Positions 1-7,869 of a DNA stretch of 36,371 nucleotides are shown here, in pieces. Source of the DNA: an uncultured bacterium (GTDB lineage Bacteria; Bacteroidota; Bacteroidia; Chitinophagales; Chitinophagaceae). How positions within the stretch are numbered: the stretch's first letter is position 1; the number at the start of each line of letters is the position of its first letter. The stretch spans positions 1-36,371 of the forward strand of contig CAIXQW010000116.1 of assembly GCA_903921675.1 (NCBI GenBank), given 5' to 3'. Position numbers and translations under genes: made by a program. Below the pieces are notes generated by a model. That model saw nothing but the letters and a program-made list of their open reading frames with translations. It had not been told where the DNA came from and did no database searches.

Positions 1-426
1 GTAAGTGGTTCAACAGCAACAGATAATTGTACAGTAAGTTCTATAACACAAAATCCAACAGCAGGTAGTACACTAACTGCAGTGCACAATGGTACTTATA
101 CAGTAGTAGTAACAGCAACAGATGCTGCAGGCAATAGTTCATCATCAAATGTTGTATTAACAGCGAAAGATGTCACTAATCCAGTATTAACTGCTGAAGC
201 AGATCAAGATGTAAATGTTGCAGCGAATTGTGAATTAACGATACCAAACTTAGTAGATGGTTCAACAGCAACAGATAATTGTACAGTAAGTTCTATAACA
301 CAAAATCCAACAGCAGGTAGTACACTAACTGCAGTGCACAATGGTACTTATACAGTAGTAGTAACAGCAACAGATGCTGCTGGAAATAGTTCATCATCAA
401 ATGTTGTATTAACAGCAAAAGATGTA
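1..426 (+). repeat. Near-identical 252-bp (84-aa) coding tandem repeat, at least 1.7 copies visible
   Basis: The segment starting at 7 (ggttcaacagcaacagataattgtacagtaagttctataacacaaaatcc...) recurs at 259 with about 4 mismatches over about 170 bp; offset is exactly 252 bp. Confidence 0.95.
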
Positions 427-1716
427 ACAGCACCTGTAATAACTTGTCCAACAGCATTTACACATTTAGTTAACAGCACAGGATGCTTATATAATGGTAG
501 CATTGGTACACCAACAGCAACGGATAATTGTAGTATTGTTTCTATTGTTCCTGCACCAGCAGGACCTTACCCAGCAGGTGTAACAACTGTAACATGGACA
601 GCTACAGATGCAGGTGGTAACACTTCTACTTGTACACAAACTGTTACAATTACAAAAGAGCCAGTTGTTATACTTGCAACTTCTAGTACCAATCTTTATA
701 CTAACGATTTATTGGATATGGAAATTACTTCACCAACTGGTGGCAGCGCTTATGGTTGGGCAGGCCCATCTGGCGGTAGCTTAAGTTCTACTGACGAATT
801 CTTAAGTGGTACTGTTTCTAGTATTGATAGCGGAATATATGTTGCTACTGTTATAGATGCATTAGGTTGTGTAAACACAGCAAGCATTTTGGTGCAAGTA
901 CATGCTTCTGCAGTAGTAAGATTAAAAGCGTTATTAAGTGGTCCTTACGTGGCGACTGCAGGTTTGATGCACGATTCTTTAAGAACATACGGCATAATAC
1001 CTATTACAGACCCTTACACCGTTGCTCCATTTAATACTATCTTCCCACAAGTAGGTATGCCTAGTCCTAGTTCAAGTGTTGATCCTAGTGTATTCATACC
1101 TACAGGTGCGGATGCCATTGTAGATTGGGTATTTATTCAATTAAGAAGCGCTGCAAACGCAAGTACTGTAGTAGCTACAAGAAGTGCATTAATTCAACGC
1201 GATGGTGACATTGTAGCTTTAGATGGAGTTTCTCCAGTAACATTCCAAGGTACATACCCTGGAAGCTACTTTGTAACTGTTAAGCACAGAAATCATCTTG
1301 GTATAATGACAGCAGGTTCTATTAATATTTTAGAAAACGGTACAGCAGTAGACTTTACAAATCCGGGTACTCCATTGTATCTAAGAGCAGCACCTAACAA
1401 TAATCCTAGTCCTTTGTCAGGAGCAGTAAGGGTAACAGGTGGTAAAAATGTGATGTATGCTGGTAACTGTAATTTAGGTGGACCATCAGCAGCATATAGT
1501 AGATATATCACTTATAGTAATTTACCTAATAGTGATAGAACTACATTATTTTCTGCTGTAGGCTTATCTGGCAACCTCAATGGTTACAATGTTTTGGATG
1601 TTGACATGTCTGGTTCGGCTCGTTTTAATGGGTTTAATCCAGACAGGGTAGTCATATTATTAAACTGTGCAAATAATTCTAGCGGTTTAATCGTAAATGA
1701 ACAAACACCTAATTAA
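1..1716 (+). CDS. 3' part of a large HYR-like tandem-repeat surface protein with a conserved Bacteroidota C-terminal module (5' end outside window)
   Basis: Frame 1 is open from base 1 (VSGSTATDNCTVSSITQNPTAG...), so the listed ATG at 82 is internal. It carries HYR-like repeats (DVTNPVLTAEADQDVNVAANCELTIPNLVDGSTATDNC...) and then a region LKALLSGPYVATAGLMHDSLRT...DWVFIQLRS...RSALIQRDGDIV...FVTVKHRNHLGIMT, a C-terminal module I recognise from Bacteroidota surface proteins. Stop TAA at 1714-1716. Confidence 0.85.
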   Translation, partial: VSGSTATDNCTVSSITQNPTAGSTLTAVHNGTYTVVVTATDAAGNSSSSNVVLTAKDVTNPVLTAEADQDVNVAANCELTIPNLVDGSTATDNCTVSSITQNPTAGSTLTAVHNGTYTVVVTATDAAGNSSSSNVVLTAKDVTAPVITCPTAFTHLVNSTGCLYNGSIGTPTATDNCSIVSIVPAPAGPYPAGVTTVTWTATDAGGNTSTCTQTVTITKEPVVILATSSTNLYTNDLLDMEITSPTGGSAYGWAGPSGGSLSSTDEFLSGTVSSIDSGIYVATVIDALGCVNTASILVQVHASAVVRLKALLSGPYVATAGLMHDSLRTYGIIPITDPYTVAPFNTIFPQVGMPSPSSSVDPSVFIPTGADAIVDWVFIQLRSAANASTVVATRSALIQRDGDIVALDGVSPVTFQGTYPGSYFVTVKHRNHLGIMTAGSINILENGTAVDFTNPGTPLYLRAAPNNNPSPLSGAVRVTGGKNVMYAGNCNLGGPSAAYSRYITYSNLPNSDRTTLFSAVGLSGNLNGYNVLDVDMSGSARFNGFNPDRVVILLNCANNSSGLIVNEQTPN

Positions 1717-1740
1717 GGTTAAGTTATAAACTAAAAGAGA

Positions 1741-1772
1741 GCCAAGAGAATTTTCTCTTGGCTTTTCTTTTT
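1741..1772 (+). terminator. Rho-independent terminator
   Basis: gccaagagaa-tt-ttctcttggc followed by ttttcttttttt, 24 bp after the stop of the first CDS. Confidence 0.85.
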
Positions 1773-1830
1773 TAATATTTCATCCAATGCAATAGTATAT
1801 GAATCAATTATCTTTTTAAAAATAAAAATT

Positions 1831-3927
1831 ATGAACAAAAAAATTTTATCTATCGTTACCATTGTTGGTTTATTTGTAATTTATCTATCTATGAGTTCTA
1901 GCAGCAATGGAATTAATGGGCAAAGTACAGTTGGTTGTGGAGGCGGTAGTTGCCATGGTGCAGCTAATGCAAATACAACTATTACGCTAGCAGGTTTTCC
2001 TACGAACTACGTAAATGGGCAATCTTATAATATCACTGTTTCTGTCAATCATTCCACGCAAGTAGAAGCTGGTTTTGATTTATCTGTAACTGGTGGCACG
2101 ATTTCTTTACCAGGCACAGGAGCTGCTTTAAATGGCACAACAGAAATTAGGCATAATACTCCTAAAACAATCACTGCAGGTAGTGCATCTTGGACATTTA
2201 CATGGACAGCTCCAGCTACTGGCACTGCAGTTATTACATGTTTTGTTGCTGGCAATGCTGCTAATAATAATGGCACCACTTCTGGAGATGCTTGGACAAC
2301 ATCTAGTCAATTGATTGGTGCACCAATTGTAAATTTGGCAGTAACTGCCACTACCACAAATATTTTATGTAATGGTGGTACAAGTACAATTGTTGCAACT
2401 GGAACAAATGGCACTGCACCATATCAATATAAAATTAATGCAGGCACCTACCAATCTAGTGGCACCTTTATAGGTAATACTGCTGGTACATATACTATTA
2501 CTGTAAAAGATGCATCAAATGCAACTGCATCTACAGTAAAAACTATTACACAGCCCAATCAAATTATAGCTCCAATTTCTTCTACAAATATTTTATGTTT
2601 TGGCACTAATAATGCAACAGCACAAATAACCCCAACGGGAGGAACAGGCGCATTTACCTATTCTTGGTCGCCTATAGGAGGCACGGCAGCTTTGGCTACT
2701 AATTTAAATGCAGGCACTTATACATGCACTGTTACAGATGCTAATGGGTGTACCAAAACAGCCACTACTTTAATCACACAACCATTATCGGCTCCTAGTG
2801 TAAGTATTATATCTTCTACAAACGTTGGATGCAATACCGGAGCTACTGGAGCTGCTACGGCAAGTGCTAGTGGCGGTACTGGTGCATTGATGTATGGCTG
2901 GAATCCTGGCCTTATGACTACAGCAAGTGTTGCCAATTTAACTGCAGGCACTTATACTTGTATTGCTATGGATGCAAACCAATGTACTACTGCTACTACA
3001 ATAACTATTACACAAAATGCTGCAATTGTGCCTAGTATTACATCTAATAATATTTTATGTTTTGGACAAAGTAATGGTTCTGCATCTATTACTAGTACAG
3101 GTGGTGCAGGTGGATTTAGTTATATTTGGGCACCAAGTGGTGGAAGTGCAAGCACTGCGAGCAACTTAGTAGCTGGCGTATACACCTGCACTATTACGGA
3201 TGCTAATTTATGTACAAAAACAACTATTGTTGCTATTACACAACCACCTGCTTTAACACTTACATTCTTACAAGGAAATGTGAACTGCAAAAACGGATCT
3301 GATGGATTTGTTACAGCTGCAGTAACCGGTGGTACTGGTGTATATACTTATTCGTGGTTGCCAAGTGGAGTAGGTGTTTCTATTGCTGGTTTAGTTGCAG
3401 GTAGTTACACTTGCAATGTGGTAGATGCTAATGGCTGCTCTGCGTCTCAAGTAGCAACAGTTGCAGGTAGCAATGACACAGCTAATGCAAACTATACACA
3501 AGCATTGAATGTATTATCTGCCATACAACCAAATGCAAATTATCAGTGGTTGAAGTGCGATCCTAATTTGTCTATCATTCCAAATGCCATTGCACAAAAC
3601 TTTACTATACCTGCAGGAGGTAATTACGCATTAATTGTTTCTAGTGGTAATTGTCGCGATACATCTGTATGTAAACCAATTACTGCAGTCGGTATTCATA
3701 ATACAACATTAGACAATAATTTTTTAAGTATGATTTATCCAGGTTATTACAACTATTTAAATTCATCTTCTGCTATTTTAAATTATACTTTATCTAATAC
3801 GCAAGGCGCAATTTTACAAAAAGGAAAAATGCAAATTGGCGACAATAAAATATTGATAAATAATTTTGCAAATGGTGTATATTTTTTAGAAACAAATGGC
3901 AGGGTGTATAAATTGATTGCAGAATAA
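1831..3927 (+). CDS. Choice-of-anchor V domain protein with SprB repeats and a degenerate T9SS type A-like C-terminal domain
   Basis: N-terminal hydrophobic signal; VGCGGGSCHGAANANTTITLAGFPTNYVNGQSYNITVSV (choice-of-anchor V-like); several SprB repeats (TSTNILCFGTNNATAQITPTGGTGAFTYSW...AGTYTCTVTDANGC); C-term ILNYTLSNTQGAILQKGKMQIGDNKILINNFANGVYFLETNGRVYKLIAE. Confidence 0.85.
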   Translation: MNKKILSIVTIVGLFVIYLSMSSSSNGINGQSTVGCGGGSCHGAANANTTITLAGFPTNYVNGQSYNITVSVNHSTQVEAGFDLSVTGGTISLPGTGAALNGTTEIRHNTPKTITAGSASWTFTWTAPATGTAVITCFVAGNAANNNGTTSGDAWTTSSQLIGAPIVNLAVTATTTNILCNGGTSTIVATGTNGTAPYQYKINAGTYQSSGTFIGNTAGTYTITVKDASNATASTVKTITQPNQIIAPISSTNILCFGTNNATAQITPTGGTGAFTYSWSPIGGTAALATNLNAGTYTCTVTDANGCTKTATTLITQPLSAPSVSIISSTNVGCNTGATGAATASASGGTGALMYGWNPGLMTTASVANLTAGTYTCIAMDANQCTTATTITITQNAAIVPSITSNNILCFGQSNGSASITSTGGAGGFSYIWAPSGGSASTASNLVAGVYTCTITDANLCTKTTIVAITQPPALTLTFLQGNVNCKNGSDGFVTAAVTGGTGVYTYSWLPSGVGVSIAGLVAGSYTCNVVDANGCSASQVATVAGSNDTANANYTQALNVLSAIQPNANYQWLKCDPNLSIIPNAIAQNFTIPAGGNYALIVSSGNCRDTSVCKPITAVGIHNTTLDNNFLSMIYPGYYNYLNSSSAILNYTLSNTQGAILQKGKMQIGDNKILINNFANGVYFLETNGRVYKLIAE

Positions 3928-3953
3928 ACTTTTATTATTAAGCAATATTTTTT

Positions 3954-3988
3954 AAATGCCTTGCAACAATGCGAGGCATTTTTTTTGC
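3954..3988 (+). terminator. Rho-independent terminator
   Basis: aaatgccttgc-aacaat-gcgaggcattt followed by a T-tract (stem contains one G.T pair). Confidence 0.8.
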
Positions 3989-4457
3989 TCATCATTACTC
4001 AATATGCCGCACCATATATTGCACAAAAGAATACTAGCAAAATTTAATTGTATTTCAATTTTGCTATATCATTTTATTTAGGTTAATGGACAAAATTAAT
4101 GCTCCCAATCGTTGTAGCTATTGCATTACCTGTAAGTCCAATCAAAGTATAGGAATAAAATAACTGCTTTTATTACAATGAATAAAAATATATGCATATT
4201 GGCTGTGTAGTCTTTTTATTAAATGTAGATTTTCATTTTTTAGTTTCGAACGCTTGATTTTTTAAATATGCTATAAATTCCGCTTACCTTTTTGATCAAG
4301 TTGAAAATCCAGAGCAAAGCCTCAGGAAAAAAAGTAAAAATAATAAGAGTGGACTACTTCATTATCTTTATGATGACAAGTGATATTAAAGAAAATACGA
4401 TTAGCTTCAAAATAAAATCCTTATTACTCTCATTCTCTGCAAATCCAATGTATATCT

Positions 4458-4465
4458 TACATTTG
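4458..4465 (+). promoter_or_regulatory. Bacteroidota -7 box (TACATTTG) upstream of tatC
   Basis: Match to TAnnTTTG; 17 nt before the GTG start at 4483. Confidence 0.5.
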
Positions 4466-4482
4466 CGTTTTATAAACTAATT

Positions 4483-5328
4483 GTGTCTATACTTAATCGC
4501 TTAAATAAAAACAGAAATGCCGAGATGACTTTTGTGGATCATCTGGAGGCATTGCGTTGGCATGTAGTACGTAGCTTGTTAGCAATTTTAGTGTTTGCCA
4601 TTTTTGCATTTGTAAAAATAGAATGGATTTTTCAACATATTATTTTAGCACCTACCCATAGCTCTTTTCCTAGTTACAGAGTATTATGTTGGCTTGGGCA
4701 AAAAATTCATGTAGCTTCTTTATGCATGAAAGATGTAGAAATTAGTTTTCAAAGCAATGAACTTAGCACGCAATTTATGATGAGTTTTTCAAGTGCATTT
4801 GTATTTGGTTTTATAGCAGCAAGCCCTTATGTGTTTTGGGAGGTTTGGCGTTTTATCAAACCTGCATTATCTCCGTACGAGTTAAAACAAAGTAGGGGTG
4901 TTATTTTTTGGGTGTCTGCATTATTCTTTTTTGGTGTAGCATTTGGTTATTATATTTTGGCGCCATATACTGTCAATTTTTTTGCATCCTACCAATTAAG
5001 CCCACAATTTCATAATATTTTTAAAATAGACGATTATTTAGACAATATAATATCACTAACAATTGGCACAGGCTTGGTTTTTCAATTGCCAGTAATGGTT
5101 TACTTTTTTAGCAAAGTAGGCATTTTAACTCCGGGTTTTATGCGTAATGTGCGCAAATATGCCGTATTGATTATTTTGGTAGTTGCTGCTGTAATTACGC
5201 CACCAGATATGTTTAGTATGATAATAGTAGCAATACCATTGGTGTTGCTGTACGAAATTAGCATCCGCATTAGTGGAATTGTAGAAAAAGACAGAAAGAA
5301 AAAAGAAATAGAATTTTTCAATTCTTAA
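4483..5328 (+). CDS. tatC: Sec-independent protein translocase TatC
   Basis: TatC-like N-term MTFVDHLEALRWHVVRSLLAI, FIKPALSPYELKQSR, multiple TM helices, VVAAVITPPDMFSMIIVAIPLVLLYEISI; GTG start. Confidence 0.93.
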   Translation: MSILNRLNKNRNAEMTFVDHLEALRWHVVRSLLAILVFAIFAFVKIEWIFQHIILAPTHSSFPSYRVLCWLGQKIHVASLCMKDVEISFQSNELSTQFMMSFSSAFVFGFIAASPYVFWEVWRFIKPALSPYELKQSRGVIFWVSALFFFGVAFGYYILAPYTVNFFASYQLSPQFHNIFKIDDYLDNIISLTIGTGLVFQLPVMVYFFSKVGILTPGFMRNVRKYAVLIILVVAAVITPPDMFSMIIVAIPLVLLYEISIRISGIVEKDRKKKEIEFFNS

Positions 5329-5410
5329 TTGAGTTGAAAAAAGTTGTTAGTTTTTATACATGCAAATATTATTCATTAAAATAATTTGCCAATTTCCACG
5401 CAAATCCTTT

Positions 5411-5418
5411 TACCTTTA
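5411..5418 (+). promoter_or_regulatory. Near-consensus -7 box (TACCTTTA) upstream of rpiB
   Basis: 7/8 match to TAnnTTTG; 9 nt from the ATG at 5428. Confidence 0.4.
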
Positions 5419-5427
5419 CCCACAGAT

Positions 5428-5883
5428 ATGGAAACAATTTTCAACCTTAATTTGCCTATTGCAATTGGTGCCGACCATGCAGGGTTTGCTTATAAAGAAG
5501 CGATAAAAAAAATGCTAATGGAAGGTGGCTACACCATGGATGATAAAGGCACGGATAATGCAGAAAGTGTAGATTATCCAGACTATGCACATCCTGTAGC
5601 GATAGCTGTAGAAGCGCATGACGATTCTTTTGGCATACTAATATGTGGCAGTGCAAATGGTGTGGCTATTACTGCCAATAAGCACCAAGGTGTGCGTGCT
5701 GCTATTTGTTGGAACAAAGAAATTGCAGAATTGGCAAGAGCACACAACAATGCAAATGTTCTTTGCTTGCCTGCACGCTTTATTACCCCTGCAGAAGCAA
5801 AAGAAATTATCTTAGCATTTATACATACGCCATTTGAGGGTGGTCGCCACGAAAACCGTGTGAAGAAAATTGCTTGTCAATAA
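5428..5883 (+). CDS. rpiB: Ribose 5-phosphate isomerase B (RpiB/LacA/LacB family)
   Basis: IAIGADHAGFAYKEAIKKML, VDYPDYAHPVA, GILICGSANGVAITANKHQGVRAAICWNKEIAELARAHNNANVLCLPARFI. The track start at 5386 is a TTG; ATG 5428 (METIFNLNLPIAIGADHAG) is a better start. Confidence 0.93.
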   Translation: METIFNLNLPIAIGADHAGFAYKEAIKKMLMEGGYTMDDKGTDNAESVDYPDYAHPVAIAVEAHDDSFGILICGSANGVAITANKHQGVRAAICWNKEIAELARAHNNANVLCLPARFITPAEAKEIILAFIHTPFEGGRHENRVKKIACQ

Positions 5884-5910
5884 TTTATAAAATAAAAAAC
5901 AGAAATAAAT

Positions 5911-6519
5911 ATGTCACATACTTTACCCGCGCTAGCTTATGCGCATAATGCCCTAGAGCCAAATATTGATGCACGCACCATGGAAATTCATCATGGCAAG
6001 CATCATCAAGCTTATGTAGATAATTTAAACAAAGCCTTAGCTGGACATGCTATGGAAAACGCTTCTTTGGAAGAGTTAATGGCAGCTATGAGCACTTTGC
6101 CACCAGCTGTGCGCAACAATGGTGGTGGTCATTTCAATCATAGTTTGTTTTGGACAATAATTGGTCCAGATGCAGGCACATTGAGTGATGCACTAGCGGC
6201 TAAAATAGAAGAAGATTTAGGCGGAATGGATAAAATGAAATCTGATTTTGCAAATGCAGCAATGACTCGGTTTGGAAGTGGTTGGGCTTGGCTTTGTGTA
6301 AAAGTAGATGGTAAACTTTGCATTTGCAGTTCGCCAAACCAAGACAATCCGTTGATGGATATTAGTGAATGCCCAGGTATACCTATTTTAGGAGTAGATG
6401 TTTGGGAGCACGCTTATTACTTACATTATCAAAATCGTCGTGCAGATTATTTAGCTGCATTTTGGAATGTAGTAAATTGGTCAGCTGTTAGTGAAAGATT
6501 CGCAGCTGCAACTAAATAA
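5911..6519 (+). CDS. Superoxide dismutase, Fe/Mn type
   Basis: [94 protein letters not shown]. Confidence 0.97.
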   Translation: MSHTLPALAYAHNALEPNIDARTMEIHHGKHHQAYVDNLNKALAGHAMENASLEELMAAMSTLPPAVRNNGGGHFNHSLFWTIIGPDAGTLSDALAAKIEEDLGGMDKMKSDFANAAMTRFGSGWAWLCVKVDGKLCICSSPNQDNPLMDISECPGIPILGVDVWEHAYYLHYQNRRADYLAAFWNVVNWSAVSERFAAATK

Positions 6520-6545
6520 TATTTTACTTAGATTATAAATACAAT

Positions 6546-6581
6546 AGCCACAAAGTAGGATTACTTTGTGGCTGTTTTTTT
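6546..6581 (+). terminator. Rho-independent terminator after SOD
   Basis: Perfect 12-bp stem agccacaaagta-ggat-tactttgtggct followed by gttttttt. Confidence 0.92.
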
Positions 6582-6686
6582 AGGGTGAATTTTTGTATTA
6601 ATTTTATTGATAGGCTGATTATCTTTTAATGATTTATTTACTCTGATTGGATATTTTTTATTTGTCTAATCAATAGTTTTAAATCA

Positions 6687-7754
6687 TTATTCTACCCAAT
6701 CACACATAAATACATTGGTATCTCGAGTGCCTTTATTATTTCTATTGCTGCTAAATATAAATTTTTTGCCATCAGGGCTAAATGCAGGAAATGCATCAAA
6801 GCCGCCATCTCTGCTTATTTTTTCTAAGCCAGTGCCATCTATATTGATTAAATACAAATTAAATGGAAAGCCACGCTTATGCTCGTGATTACTTGCAAAA
6901 ATAATTTTTTTACCATCTGGTGTAAAGTTTGGAGCCCAATTGGCTTGCCCTAAATTCGTAATTTGTTTTGCATCGCTGCCATCTGCATTGGCTACAAAAA
7001 TTTCCATATTGGTAGGCATTACTAAGCCGGTATCTAACAGCATTTTATATTCTGCAATTTCGGATTGTGTTTTTGGTCGGCTTGCACGCCAAACTATTTT
7101 ACTGCCATCTGGGCTAAACCATGCGCCACCATCGTATCCAAGAGAATTGGTTATTTGCTTGACATTGCTACCGTCTATATGCATAGTATATAAATCCAAA
7201 TCGCCATTGCGCATACTACAAAATAATATTTTATCGCCTTTGGGGCTTACTACAGCTTCTGCATCGTAGCCGGGACTATTGGTTAATTGCTTTGTAATTT
7301 TGCCTTTTGTTGTGGCTTCAAAAATTTCGTAGTCTGGATAAATACTCCATACATATTTTTTCCAAACTTCTCTGCTAGCCACTGCTGGACAAGCCTTGCT
7401 ACCAAGGTGCGTAGATGCATACAAAAAGTGTTTGCCGTCTGGCATTAAATAACTGCATGTAGTTCTGCCATCGCCTGTACTTACCATTTTTGTTTTGAAA
7501 GGTTTGCCCATCCTACTTGGCACAGTGCCATAGAAAATTTGATCGCACTCTACTCCGTTTTTTGCATTAGTTTGCTGGAATACAACATGCTTATTATCAA
7601 ACCCAAAATAACATTCTGCATTATCGCCTCCAAAAGTTAGTTGCTGCATGTTTTTAAAATGCTTTTCTCCATCAAACAAAATAGTGTCTTTTGTTTGCGC
7701 TAACATGTTTGCGCTAATGAATGTAGTAGCAATTGCGAATATTATTTTTTTCAT
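6687..7754 (-). CDS. PD40/TolB-like beta-propeller protein, secreted
   Basis: Signal peptide MKKIIFAIATTFISANMLAQ; repeated PDGKHFLYAS, SPKGDKILFCSMRNGDLDLYTMHIDG, SPDGSKIVWRAS, TPDGKKIIFASN, SPDGKKFIFSSNR. Confidence 0.9.
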   Translation of the reverse strand: MKKIIFAIATTFISANMLAQTKDTILFDGEKHFKNMQQLTFGGDNAECYFGFDNKHVVFQQTNAKNGVECDQIFYGTVPSRMGKPFKTKMVSTGDGRTTCSYLMPDGKHFLYASTHLGSKACPAVASREVWKKYVWSIYPDYEIFEATTKGKITKQLTNSPGYDAEAVVSPKGDKILFCSMRNGDLDLYTMHIDGSNVKQITNSLGYDGGAWFSPDGSKIVWRASRPKTQSEIAEYKMLLDTGLVMPTNMEIFVANADGSDAKQITNLGQANWAPNFTPDGKKIIFASNHEHKRGFPFNLYLINIDGTGLEKISRDGGFDAFPAFSPDGKKFIFSSNRNNKGTRDTNVFMCDWVE

Positions 7755-7778
7755 GCTTATCTATAATTTAGGTATAAG

Positions 7779-7786
7779 CAAAAATA
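7779..7786 (-). promoter_or_regulatory. -7 box (TATTTTTG on minus strand) upstream of the PD40 gene
   Basis: + strand CAAAAATA; 24 nt upstream of the ATG at 7754. Confidence 0.35.
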
Positions 7787-7869
7787 AGGTAGCAAAGCTT
7801 AATTGGATTGGTATTATGAATGATAATTGTAAAATAATGGTAATATTCCTAATGCTTTTTGAAGGAATT

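Noticed and set aside
1-426. Periodic repeats considered as a CRISPR array
   Set aside because: Period is 252 bp, in-frame and coding (HYR-like units), with no short repeat/unique spacer structure.
4292-4480. 62-aa ORF upstream of tatC
   Set aside because: Overlaps the predicted tatC -7 box, Lys/Ser/Ile-rich, no domain or signal; probably noncoding.
7795-7869. Intergenic sequence between the PD40 and S41 genes checked for a tRNA or terminator
   Set aside because: No cloverleaf-like arrangement or strong stem with U-tract found by eye.
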